A DNA stretch of 64,000 nucleotides from an uncultured Bacteroidia bacterium (GTDB lineage Bacteria; Bacteroidota; Bacteroidia; Bacteroidales; UBA932): contig CACXNA010000015.1 of assembly GCA_902768985.1 (NCBI GenBank), positions 1 to 64,000 on the forward strand, read 5' to 3'. Both the position numbers and the translations under genes were made by a program. Within the stretch, counting starts at the first letter, position 1. Every line of letters starts with the position of its first letter. A model generated the notes under the pieces. That model had not been told where the DNA came from. It searched no databases and saw only the letters and a program-made list of their open reading frames with translations. Shown here in pieces: positions 39,978 to 49,406 of this stretch.

Positions 39978-41842
39978 TGGATAAGAATTCAATCATCGGC
40001 TTCATCCTGATCGCCGCCATCTTCATCGGCTTCACCGTCTTCCAGTCCAACCAGGCCCGCAAGCGGGCGGAGCTGCAGGCGCAGCTGGATTCCATCTCCC
40101 GCGTCGAATCGCTGGAGCGCCAGCTCGCCGAGGCGGAGTGGACCGCATCGCAGCCCGACAGCGTGACGACCGCCCTGGGCGAGACGGCCCCCGTGGCCAT
40201 CTACAAGGACTCCCTGCTGGAAGTGGCTTCCCGCGCGGCGGAGGAGATCGTCACCCTTGAGAACAGCAAGATCAAGGTGGCGTTCACCACCCGCGGCGCC
40301 CAGCCGTATTCCGTGCAGGTCAAGGACTACAAGAACTACGACAGCACCGACCTCTATATCTTCAAGCCCGGCAAGGCGGCGTATTCGCTCAGCCTGTATG
40401 CCGGCGAGGCCATCAATACCAAGGATTTCAACTTCCAGGTGGCGGAGCGGACGGACAGCACCGTGGTGATGCGCCTACCTTTCGCCGGAGGCGGCTACAT
40501 CGAGCAGAAGTACACCCTGCACGCGGACAGCTACCAGATGGACAACCTGCTCTCCTTCGTGGACATGCAGAACGTCATCCCGCGCAACGTCAACATGTTC
40601 GACATCGACTTCGACATGACGCTCCCGCGCATGGAGAAGGGTTATAAGAACGAATCCCAGTACTCCAAGCTGGACTACTACTTCGAGGGCGACAAGAAGC
40701 CCACGGAGATCGGCCGCGGCCGCAATGCGAGCCGCCGCGTCGACTCCAAGCTGAGCTGGTTCGCCTTCCAGCAGCAGTTCTTCTCCGCGATCGTGCGCGC
40801 ACCGCAGGAGTTCGCCTCCGGCGAGCTGGCGGTGAGCTTCTATCCGCAGGAGGACCCGGACCGCAACCTGATGGCCTGCAGCGCGAAGATGCGCGCCGAC
40901 CTGCCCGCGGGCGGCAACGGGAGCATTCCTTTCGAGTTCTACTTCGGTCCGAACCATTTCCGGACCCTCAAGGCCATCGGGCATAAGTTCGAGAAGATCA
41001 TCCCGCTGGGCGGCTGGCTCGTGGGCTGGTTCACCCGCTACGCGATCATCCCGATGTTCGACTTCTTCCATCGCTTCATCTCCAGCTTCGGCCTGATCAT
41101 CCTCCTGATGACCCTCGTCATCAAGACCGTGGTCTTCCCGCTGACCTATAAGTCTTACGCTTCTTCCGCCAAGATGAGCGCGCTGAAGCCCGAGCTGGAC
41201 AAGATCAACGAGAAGTTCCCGCACGCGGACAACCAGCAGGAGATGATGAAGAAGCAGCAAGCCACCATGGACCTCTACAAGCGGGCGGGCGTGAGCCCGA
41301 TGGGCGGCTGCCTGCCGACCCTGCTGACGTTCCCGATCCTGTGGGCCATGTTCCGCTTCTTCCCGGCGTCCATCGAGCTGCGCCAGCAGCCGTTCCTGTG
41401 GTGCGACGACCTGTCGGCCTACGATGCCTTCATCGATTTCGGCACCCGCGTGCCACTGATCGGCGACCACGTCTCGCTGTTCGCCCTGCTCATGGCCGTC
41501 ACCATGTGGGGCTACTCCAAGATGACGATGTCCAGCCAGCCGGGCGGTAACGATCCCAACGCCGCGTCGATGCGCTTCATGAGCGTGTGGATGATGCCGA
41601 TCATGATGTTCTTCATCTGTAACAGCCTCTCCGCCGCCTTGAGCTACTACTATCTGCTTTCGCAGCTGATCGCCATCGTGCAGACCTGGCTGATCCGCCG
41701 CTCCATCGACAAGGATGCCATCCTCGCGAAGGTGCGCGCCTCCGCCGGCAAGCCGCTGCCGAAGAGCAAGTGGCAGCAGCGCCTCGAGGAAGCACAGAAA
41801 ATGCAGGAGCAGCAGATGCGGAACCAGCAGAAGAGACGCTAA
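39977..41842 (+). CDS. yidC: Membrane protein insertase YidC
   Basis: YidC inserts and folds inner-membrane proteins. The 621-residue protein has the N-terminal signal-anchor (IIGFILIAAIFIGFTVF), a large periplasmic beta domain (about 70-340), then the conserved core segments beginning IIPMFDFFHRFISSFGLIILLMTLVIKTVVFPLTYKS, with the loop KMSALKPELDKINEKF, GGCLPTLLTFPILWAMFRFF, and a basic C-terminus. It is coupled to the DUF349 gene (TAATG). Confidence 0.95.
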   Translation: MDKNSIIGFILIAAIFIGFTVFQSNQARKRAELQAQLDSISRVESLERQLAEAEWTASQPDSVTTALGETAPVAIYKDSLLEVASRAAEEIVTLENSKIKVAFTTRGAQPYSVQVKDYKNYDSTDLYIFKPGKAAYSLSLYAGEAINTKDFNFQVAERTDSTVVMRLPFAGGGYIEQKYTLHADSYQMDNLLSFVDMQNVIPRNVNMFDIDFDMTLPRMEKGYKNESQYSKLDYYFEGDKKPTEIGRGRNASRRVDSKLSWFAFQQQFFSAIVRAPQEFASGELAVSFYPQEDPDRNLMACSAKMRADLPAGGNGSIPFEFYFGPNHFRTLKAIGHKFEKIIPLGGWLVGWFTRYAIIPMFDFFHRFISSFGLIILLMTLVIKTVVFPLTYKSYASSAKMSALKPELDKINEKFPHADNQQEMMKKQQATMDLYKRAGVSPMGGCLPTLLTFPILWAMFRFFPASIELRQQPFLWCDDLSAYDAFIDFGTRVPLIGDHVSLFALLMAVTMWGYSKMTMSSQPGGNDPNAASMRFMSVWMMPIMMFFICNSLSAALSYYYLLSQLIAIVQTWLIRRSIDKDAILAKVRASAGKPLPKSKWQQRLEEAQKMQEQQMRNQQKRR

Positions 41843-41882
41843 TGACCTACCTGCATCTGCCGCTCCGAAGCAATATCCGGCA

Positions 41883-42548
41883 ATGTCAATGATACGCGAA
41901 CATATAGCAGAAATACGCGAACAACTGCCATCGGAAGTCAAACTGGTGGCAGTTTCCAAATTTCACCCGGCCGAAGCCATCCGGGAGGCGTATGCCGCCG
42001 GACAGCGCCGCTTCGGCGAGAACCGTCCGCAGGAGTTCGCCGCCAAGGTCGAGGAGCTCAAGGACCTTGATCTGGAGTGGCACTTCATCGGTCATTTACA
42101 GACCAATAAATTAAAGCTCGTCCTGCCGTACGCCGACCTGGTGCAGTCCGTGGACAGCCAGCACCTGCTGGACGCCATCCAGGACTGGGGCAAGGCGAAC
42201 GACAAGGTGATCCGTGTGCTGTTGGAACTGCACATCGGGGCGGAGGAGACCAAGAGCGGTTTCAAGGAGGAGGAGGTCCTGGACATCCTTTTCCGGGCCG
42301 ACAAATACAAGAATATCTCCTTTTGCGGCCTTATGGGCATGGCCTCGCACACGGACAACGAGGACGACATCCGTGCGGACTTCGCGCGCATCGCCGACTT
42401 CAAGGCCTACCTGGACGACCTCTTCCCGGAACTTGCCGACTTCAAGGAGCTCTCCATCGGCATGTCCGGCGACTGGAAGCTCGCCCTCGACTACGGGGCG
42501 ACCATTGTAAGAATAGGAACCGCCATCTTTGGCGAAAGACAGTATTGA
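41883..42548 (+). CDS. PLP homeostasis protein, YggS family
   Basis: A 221-residue single-domain PLP-binding protein (YggS/PLPBP), important for vitamin B6 balance rather than a known catalysis. The PLP lysine is in VAVSKFHP, followed by FGENRPQEFAAK, WHFIGHLQTNK and, at the end, LSIGMSGDWKLALDYGATIVRIGTAIFG. The start at 41883 gives a normal N-terminus; the ATG two codons later is also possible. The surE gene follows by one base. Confidence 0.93.
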   Translation: MSMIREHIAEIREQLPSEVKLVAVSKFHPAEAIREAYAAGQRRFGENRPQEFAAKVEELKDLDLEWHFIGHLQTNKLKLVLPYADLVQSVDSQHLLDAIQDWGKANDKVIRVLLELHIGAEETKSGFKEEEVLDILFRADKYKNISFCGLMGMASHTDNEDDIRADFARIADFKAYLDDLFPELADFKELSIGMSGDWKLALDYGATIVRIGTAIFGERQY

Positions 42549-42549
42549 T

Positions 42550-43386
42550 ATGATCATGCACAGAAAGGTCCTCGTCACCAATGACGATGGATATGATTCC
42601 GCGGGTCTGCACAAGTTGGTAGACATCCTCCGCCCGTGGTGCGACCTCACCGTCGTGGCGCCGAAGCGTCCCCAGAGCGGCATGTCCATGGCCGTGACGA
42701 TGGGCCTCAAGCCCATTGCCGTCAAGCACCTAGAGCAGCAGCCCGGCGAAGACTGGTGGTACCTCGACGGCACCCCCGCCAGCTGCGTCAAGTTCGGTAT
42801 TGACAACGTCATGTATCCGAACCGCCCGGAGCTCCTGATCAGCGGCATCAACCACGGCAGCAACGCCGCCACCGCGTCCATCTACTCCGGCACCATCGGC
42901 GCCGCGATGGAGGGGGCGGTCAACGGCATCCCGGCTGTGGGCCTGAGTATCGACAGTTTCAACCCTGACAAGGGTTTCTCCGCCGTGGCGGGGATGCTGC
43001 CGGACATCCTGGAGCGCATCATCCCCGTGATGGAGCGCCGTTTCGGCCTCTTCTACAACATCAATTTCCCGGATTATCCCCTGGAGGAGATCAAGGGCAT
43101 CAAGACCGGCCGGATGGGCCGCGCGCACTGGGAGCGGGAGTACCGGGACTATGGCGAATTCCTGCGTGAGAGCGGGTTTACCCCCAGCGAGGAAGACCTC
43201 CGTTACGTGGCCGCCAAGGAAGAAGGCGAGCAGCTCTACGTGATGGCGGGCGACTTCACGGACAACGGGGACAACCCCCGCGACGCCGACCATCTCCTGC
43301 TGCACCAGGGCTACGTGGTCGTGACTCCGCAGAACATCGACAATACCGATAAATCGGAAATCGAACGCCTGTGCGCTATTTTCTGA
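42550..43386 (+). CDS. surE: 5'-nucleotidase SurE
   Basis: SurE is a metal-dependent nucleoside monophosphatase of the cytosol linked to stationary survival. The metal site LVTNDDG is near the N-terminus, with PKRPQSGMS, LDGTPASCVKFG, LLISGINHGSNAA, and YSGTIGAAMEG. I take the ATG at 42550, one base after the yggS stop, instead of the earlier in-frame ATG at 42529 that would overlap yggS; 278 residues fits the family. Confidence 0.95.
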   Translation: MIMHRKVLVTNDDGYDSAGLHKLVDILRPWCDLTVVAPKRPQSGMSMAVTMGLKPIAVKHLEQQPGEDWWYLDGTPASCVKFGIDNVMYPNRPELLISGINHGSNAATASIYSGTIGAAMEGAVNGIPAVGLSIDSFNPDKGFSAVAGMLPDILERIIPVMERRFGLFYNINFPDYPLEEIKGIKTGRMGRAHWEREYRDYGEFLRESGFTPSEEDLRYVAAKEEGEQLYVMAGDFTDNGDNPRDADHLLLHQGYVVVTPQNIDNTDKSEIERLCAIF

Positions 43387-44519
43387 TAGCCGGCGAGGCG
43401 TCCGGCGACCTGCACGGCAGCAACCTCATCCGGGGCCTGCTCGCCGAGGATCCGGAGGCGGCGTGCCGCTGCCGGGGCGGGGAGCTGATGGAGGCGGCCG
43501 GCGCGACGCTGGTCCAGCACTACCGCGAAGGCGCGGTGATGGGCCTGACGGACGTGCTCGGCAAGGCCGGGAAGCTGCTCCGCAGCCTGCGCGACTGCAA
43601 GCGCGAAATCGCTTCCTGGCAGCCTGACGCCGTGATTCTGATCGACTATCCAGGTTTCAACATGAAGATCGCGAAATGGTGCCACCAGCGTGGCATCCGT
43701 GTCTTCTATTATATTGCCCCCAAGACCTGGGCCTCACGCGCGAGCCGCAACCGCAAGTTGAAGGCCTGGGTGGACCGGCTCTTCGTCGTGTTCCCCTTCG
43801 AGGTGCCGTATTTCACGGAGCAGGGGATTCCTTTCACCTATCGGGGCAATCCGCTGCTGGATGCCGTGGACGGCCACGAATACGCGCGCCCCGTGGAGGG
43901 GCGCTACATCGCCCTGCTCGCGGGCTCGCGCCGGGGCGAGATCGCCCGCATGATGCCCGTGCTGATGGACGCGGCCGACCGGCTCGCCGCCCTGCCGGGC
44001 TGGGCGGACGTGCGCTTCGTCGTGGCCGGCGCGCCGGCCCGCAGCGAAGCGGACTACGCGCCCTACATCGCCGGCCGGCGGAACGTGGACCTGCTCTTCG
44101 GGCGCACCTATGATATTCTCCGCTTCGCGGACGCGGCGGTCATCAATTCCGGCACCGCCTCGCTGGAAGCGGCGCTGATCGGCACCCCGCAGGTGGTCGG
44201 CTGGAACACTTCGGCCGTGACGGCATGGCTGGCGCGCAAGATCTTCCGCGTGATGGACCACATCAAGTTCATCTCCCTGGGCAACCTCTGCCTGGACCGG
44301 GCGGCCTTCCGCGAACTGATCCAGGAGGACCTGACGGGCGCGGCGGTCGCGGACGAAGTCCGGCGCCTGGTCGAAGACGCCCCGTACCGGGAGAAAATGC
44401 TCTCGGATTACGCCGAAATCCGCCGCTCGCTCGGCGGCACGGGTGCCTCCTGCGCCGTTGCCCGCGCGATGATTGAAGAAATTCGCAAAGGGGTTGATTT
44501 TCACGAAAAAAAGCGCTAA
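43371..44519 (+). CDS. lpxB: Lipid-A-disaccharide synthase
   Basis: LpxB joins UDP-diacylglucosamine and lipid X to form the lipid A disaccharide, showing that this organism makes LPS. The 382-residue GT-B protein has the N-terminal IAGEASGDLHG, ILIDYPGFNMKIAK, YYIAPKTWAS, LLAGSRRGEIAR and NSGTASLEAALIGTPQVV. The start is GTG at 43371, overlapping surE by 16 bases. The stop codon overlaps the -7 box of the following gapA promoter. Confidence 0.95.
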   Translation: MRYFLIAGEASGDLHGSNLIRGLLAEDPEAACRCRGGELMEAAGATLVQHYREGAVMGLTDVLGKAGKLLRSLRDCKREIASWQPDAVILIDYPGFNMKIAKWCHQRGIRVFYYIAPKTWASRASRNRKLKAWVDRLFVVFPFEVPYFTEQGIPFTYRGNPLLDAVDGHEYARPVEGRYIALLAGSRRGEIARMMPVLMDAADRLAALPGWADVRFVVAGAPARSEADYAPYIAGRRNVDLLFGRTYDILRFADAAVINSGTASLEAALIGTPQVVGWNTSAVTAWLARKIFRVMDHIKFISLGNLCLDRAAFRELIQEDLTGAAVADEVRRLVEDAPYREKMLSDYAEIRRSLGGTGASCAVARAMIEEIRKGVDFHEKKR

Positions 44520-44524
44520 ATTTG
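44494..44524 (+). promoter_or_regulatory. Consensus promoter of gapA inside the lpxB 3' end
   Basis: TTGA at 44494-44497, 19 bases, TAAATTTG at 44517-44524. The first three bases of the -7 box are the lpxB stop codon. The gapA leader is about 58 bases. Confidence 0.78.
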
Positions 44525-44576
44525 CGACGCTTTTTGGTTAGAAGTAGTATAACAACAATTTATTAACAACTTATAG

Positions 44577-45552
<976 letters not shown>

Positions 45553-45580
45553 TTCGGAGAGTACACAAGACTTTTTTTAT

Positions 45581-45612
45581 AAAGGATGGCAGATTTCTGC
45601 CATCCTTTTGTT
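45581..45612 (+). terminator. Terminator of gapA
   Basis: AAAGGATGGCAGA pairs with TCTGCCATCCTTT, followed by TGTT. The promoter of the next gene starts in its tail. Confidence 0.8.
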
Positions 45613-45619
45613 ATCTTTG
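45612..45619 (+). promoter_or_regulatory. -7 box of the C1 peptidase operon
   Basis: TATCTTTG, 29 bases before the ATG. The -33 region overlaps the gapA terminator stem and has no TTTG. Confidence 0.55.
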
Positions 45620-45648
45620 TAAGTTAGAAACCAATTACAAAAGATACC

Positions 45649-46848
45649 ATGAAACGATTCATCTTTTTCTCCGCAGCCTTGCTGTGTCTGAGCGTGTTTG
45701 CATCCGCCCAGCAGCGTGCTGCCGCCGACCTCCCCGAGTATACTTTCACGACCGTGAAGGCCGCCCCGATCACGCCGATTAAGAACCAGGCCAGCAGCGG
45801 TACCTGCTGGTCCTTCTCCGCCATCAGCTTCCTCGAGTCTGAGGCCATCCGCCTCGGCAACATCCAGGACGAGTCGAAGTATCCGGATTTCTCCGAGTTC
45901 TACGTGGTCTCCAACTCCTACAAGGAGCGCGCGGAGAAGTTCATCCGCCTGGACGGTAAGCTCGGCTTCAGCGCCGGCTCCGGCTGCGGCGACGTGATGG
46001 ACGTGGTGAAGAACCATGGCATCGTCCCGAACGCTGAGATGACGGGCATGAATTACGGCTCCTCGCTGCCGCAGCAGGCCGAGATGGACGCCGTGCTCCT
46101 CGCTTACGTGGAGGCGGTCGCCAAGACCCGCGGCAAGCTCTCGACCGCCTGGAAGCGCGGCTTCGACGCCGTCGTGGACGAGTACCTGGGCAAGGCCCCC
46201 GAGACCTTCGTGGTGGACGGCAAGACCTACACCCCGGCTTCCTACCGCGATGCGATGAAGATCAATGCCGACGATTACGTGGAGCTGACTTCGTTCACCC
46301 ACCATCCGTTCTATACCTGGTTCGCCCTGGAGGTCTGCGACAACTGGCGCGGCTCCCAGTCCTACAACGTGCCGATCGACGAGCTGATGGCCGTCCTCGA
46401 CAACGCGCTGGAGAACGGCTACACCGTTTGCTGGGGCGCTGACGTGAGCCACACGGGCTTCACCCGCGGGGGCCTCGCCATCCTCGTGGACGTGGACGCC
46501 ACCCAGGCCCAGGCCGGCTCCGACCAGGAGCACTGGGTCGGCAAGGAGGAGGGCAAACCCAATCCCAAGCCGATTGAGATCATCGAGGCTGTCCCGACGC
46601 AGGAGTCCCGTCAGATCGAGTTCGACAACAAGACCATGACCGACGACCACGGCATGCACATCTACGGCATCGCCAAGGACCAGAATGGCAAGAAGTACTA
46701 CATGGTCAAGAATTCCTGGGGCGAGACCGGCGCCTACAAGGGCCTCTGGTACGCCACCGAGGCTTTCGTGAAGGCCCAGACCCTGGACATCACCGTCCAC
46801 AAGTCCGCCCTCACCAAGGACCTGAAGAAGAGACTCAACGTTAAGTAA
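45649..46848 (+). CDS. C1B cysteine peptidase (bleomycin hydrolase-like), exported
   Basis: A papain-fold aminopeptidase of 399 residues with signal peptide (residues 1-20, FASAQQ). Catalytic residues are in SGTCWSFSA (Cys), DDHGMHIYG (His) and VKNSWG (Asn). Intracellular relatives are aminopeptidase C/bleomycin hydrolase; exported versions are common in Bacteroidota and presumably process peptides in the periplasm. The stop overlaps the pssA start by one base. Confidence 0.92.
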   Translation: MKRFIFFSAALLCLSVFASAQQRAAADLPEYTFTTVKAAPITPIKNQASSGTCWSFSAISFLESEAIRLGNIQDESKYPDFSEFYVVSNSYKERAEKFIRLDGKLGFSAGSGCGDVMDVVKNHGIVPNAEMTGMNYGSSLPQQAEMDAVLLAYVEAVAKTRGKLSTAWKRGFDAVVDEYLGKAPETFVVDGKTYTPASYRDAMKINADDYVELTSFTHHPFYTWFALEVCDNWRGSQSYNVPIDELMAVLDNALENGYTVCWGADVSHTGFTRGGLAILVDVDATQAQAGSDQEHWVGKEEGKPNPKPIEIIEAVPTQESRQIEFDNKTMTDDHGMHIYGIAKDQNGKKYYMVKNSWGETGAYKGLWYATEAFVKAQTLDITVHKSALTKDLKKRLNVK

Positions 46849-47567
46849 TGAGTTTGCGCAAGCATATCCCCAACGGCATCACCTCGATGAATCTGATTTG
46901 CGGACTCATCGGGGTGATCGCCGCGTTGAAGCACCAGCTGGACTGGGCGTTCTATGCGATGCTGGCGGCCTCCGTCTTCGATTTCCTCGACGGGCTGGCC
47001 GCGCGGGCGTTGAATGCCTATTCCGATAAGGGCAAGGAGCTCGATTCGCTCAGCGACCTGATCAGCTTCGGCTTCCTGCCGGGCCTGATGCTGAGTGTGC
47101 TGATGCAGACGTACCGCTTCGACAACAGCCTGTACAACTGGTTCCCCCTGATCCTGACGCTCTTCAGCGCGCATCGCCTCGCGAAGTTCAACGTGGACGA
47201 GCGGCAGACTTCGGGTTTCCTCGGCCTGCCCACGCCGGCGGCGGCGCTGTTCAGCGGCGCCCTGTGCTGCTATTGCTGCTTCTCGCCGGTGGAGTTCCTC
47301 TCCACCTGGGTGGCGGGGCTGTATTTCGTGCCCGTGCTGACGCTCTGCCTCTGCGTGCTGCTGGTCAGCGAGGTGCCGATGTTCTCCTTCAAGATGCATC
47401 GGGACGACTCCCGCACGCTCTGGATCAAGCGCTTGACCCTGGTGGCCTTCTTCGTGGCGGCCGCCGTGTTCTGCCTGGTGGCCGGCCACCACTGGTCGCT
47501 GACCGTGGTGCTGGGCCTGCTGTTCTACATTCTGAACAATCTGGTTTACGCCTTATTCAAGTTATGA
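46848..47567 (+). CDS. pssA: CDP-diacylglycerol-serine O-phosphatidyltransferase
   Basis: PssA makes phosphatidylserine, precursor of phosphatidylethanolamine. The 239-residue protein has about seven membrane segments and the CDP-alcohol phosphatidyltransferase motif DG-x2-AR-x8-G-x3-D-x3-D (DGLAARALNAYSDKGKELDSLSD region). The usual partner psd is not adjacent. ATGA overlap with the following lipoprotein gene indicates coupling. Confidence 0.92.
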   Translation: MSLRKHIPNGITSMNLICGLIGVIAALKHQLDWAFYAMLAASVFDFLDGLAARALNAYSDKGKELDSLSDLISFGFLPGLMLSVLMQTYRFDNSLYNWFPLILTLFSAHRLAKFNVDERQTSGFLGLPTPAAALFSGALCCYCCFSPVEFLSTWVAGLYFVPVLTLCLCVLLVSEVPMFSFKMHRDDSRTLWIKRLTLVAFFVAAAVFCLVAGHHWSLTVVLGLLFYILNNLVYALFKL

Positions 47568-48658
47568 ATCCCAGACTCTTCCTGCTGGCACTCGCGTTGC
47601 TGCCTGTCGCGTGTAAGCGTCAGGTAGAGGAAGCGCGCCAGACCGTCCCCGTGGTGCGGGAGATCCTTTCGGACCGCTCCGACCCGCGGACGCAACTGCT
47701 GCGTGGACGCGCGCCCGTGTCGCAGGCGGATATTACGATTATCGGTCCCGAGTTCACCTGCGACCGCCTGGCGGAGCAGCTTTCCTTCCGGGATCTGCAG
47801 GACAACGTGGACGCCCGGATGGTGCCGGACGGCCTGCCGGACTTTGCCGGTGAGACTTTCGTCTGCATCGAGGACACGACGCCCTATGCGGATGTCCTGG
47901 CGAGCCAGGGCGCCGAGGCGCTGCGCCAGCAGACGGTGCACCGCGTGCTCGCGGCGCTGGACACCACGGTCCACATCAGCCCGTATGACATGGAGGGCCT
48001 TTCCGCCAAGGCTTCGTCCAAGCTCGTCGTGCTGGCCGATCCCTTCCTTTGCGAGTACGGCGGCTTCGACGTGGACACGCTGTTCCACTCGATCGGCTGC
48101 CGGGTTCCCGTGATCAGCCCGATCGAGAAGATGATCGAGCTGGCGTTCGAGCAGGGCGCCCACCCCGACCTCTCGGTCGGCGTGATCTGCGATCCACAGC
48201 TCGATTCGGCGGATATTTACGAGAAGATTTTTGCCCGGATGGCCGCCGAACGCGGCCGCCCCGGCGCCAGCCTGGTTTCGATCGGCGTCGGCCAGCGTGA
48301 CAGTGCGCTGTACGATTTCCTGGACCGCTACCAGACGGCCGGCTACATCAAGCCGTTGGACGTGATCCTGGTGGACGACCTTTCGGTCGATGTCGAGCAG
48401 CTCAAGATCGAGCTGGCGGAGATCGTGTCCGTGATGAATGAGAGTTCGATTACGCTCGGACGTCTGCTGTCGCGCGATTTCTTCTTCATTGACGCGATGG
48501 AGACCGTGTCCGGGCAGTGTTACAGTTTCTTGCGGGAGAACAACATGTTCACCCACAATATAGCCAAACCCCAGGTGACGGTGTACCGTCCGGTCCGCAA
48601 GCCGGAGTCCGAGGACGGTTCGATCATCCTGATTCCCGGTTCTTATGTACAAAATTAG
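47564..48658 (+). CDS. Unknown lipoprotein
   Basis: I do not recognise the family. The 364-residue product has a type II signal peptide with lipobox LPVACK (Cys at residue 17). The body has alternating strands and helices with sequences such as ADITIIGPEFTCD, VISPIEKMIELAFEQGA, SVGVICDPQLDSADIYEKIF and DVILVDDLSVDVEQLKIEL, which suggest a Rossmann-like or periplasmic-binding-like alpha/beta fold, but no catalytic motif stands out. It overlaps pssA by 4 bases and the exonuclease gene by 14 bases. Confidence 0.8.
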   Translation: MNPRLFLLALALLPVACKRQVEEARQTVPVVREILSDRSDPRTQLLRGRAPVSQADITIIGPEFTCDRLAEQLSFRDLQDNVDARMVPDGLPDFAGETFVCIEDTTPYADVLASQGAEALRQQTVHRVLAALDTTVHISPYDMEGLSAKASSKLVVLADPFLCEYGGFDVDTLFHSIGCRVPVISPIEKMIELAFEQGAHPDLSVGVICDPQLDSADIYEKIFARMAAERGRPGASLVSIGVGQRDSALYDFLDRYQTAGYIKPLDVILVDDLSVDVEQLKIELAEIVSVMNESSITLGRLLSRDFFFIDAMETVSGQCYSFLRENNMFTHNIAKPQVTVYRPVRKPESEDGSIILIPGSYVQN

Positions 48659-49406
48659 CATTCAGCCAGAAGAAATAGAGAAAATGCCGCTGGGGTCTTT
48701 CCCCGGCAAGATCCATGTGATTGACAAAACCGGGATCGATTTCGTGCGGGCGATCGCTTATCTGGGCACGCAGCGGATCATCGGTTTCGATACGGAGACG
48801 CGTCCTGTGTTTTCGCCGGGCCAGCGCCATAATCATGTGGCGCTCCTGCAGTTGTCCGGCGGCGGGAAGGCGTATCTTTTCCGCGTCGGGACGATGGGCA
48901 TGAACCGCCTGCTGTGCGCCTTGATGGCCAATCCGCGCATCCTGAAGGTCGGCGCCGCCGTCCACGACGATGTGCGCGGCCTGCAGTATTATCGGAAGTT
49001 CGACGCGAAGGGCTTCATCGATCTGCAGAAGATCGCATATGAGTGGGGCATTCGCGACAAGAGCGTGAAGAAGATGGCTGCGAACATCCTTGGCGTGCGT
49101 ATTTCGAAGTCGCAGCAGTTGTCGAACTGGGAGGCGGAGGAGCTGTCGGCCGCGCAGCAGATGTATGCGGCGACGGACGCCTGGGTGTGCCGGGAGATGT
49201 ATCTGAAGCTGCTCCAGAGCGAGAAGCATCCGCTGACGCCGGAGGAGCTGAATCCGCCGCAGCCGCAGCAGCAACAGCAGCAGCCGAAGGTGGAGGCTGC
49301 GCCGGCCGGCGAGGATAAGCCGAAGGCGAAGAAGCGCCGCCGCCGTCATCGCAGCAAGGCGAAGAAGGCTGCCGAGGCACAAACGACACAGCAGGACAAT
49401 GGTTAA
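48645..49406 (+). CDS. 3'-5' exonuclease, RNase D-like (DEDD)
   Basis: A 253-residue protein with a DEDD exonuclease domain (residues 1-190): GFDTETRP supplies the first D and E, GAAVHDDVRGL the second D, and YAATDAWVCREMY the final D with Y, so it is the DEDDy type. The C-terminal 50 residues are a glutamine run followed by a very basic KKRRRRHRSKAKK tail likely to bind nucleic acid. There is no HRDC domain. It is coupled to both neighbours by overlaps of 14 and 8 bases. Confidence 0.9.
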   Translation: MYKISIQPEEIEKMPLGSFPGKIHVIDKTGIDFVRAIAYLGTQRIIGFDTETRPVFSPGQRHNHVALLQLSGGGKAYLFRVGTMGMNRLLCALMANPRILKVGAAVHDDVRGLQYYRKFDAKGFIDLQKIAYEWGIRDKSVKKMAANILGVRISKSQQLSNWEAEELSAAQQMYAATDAWVCREMYLKLLQSEKHPLTPEELNPPQPQQQQQQPKVEAAPAGEDKPKAKKRRRRHRSKAKKAAEAQTTQQDNG

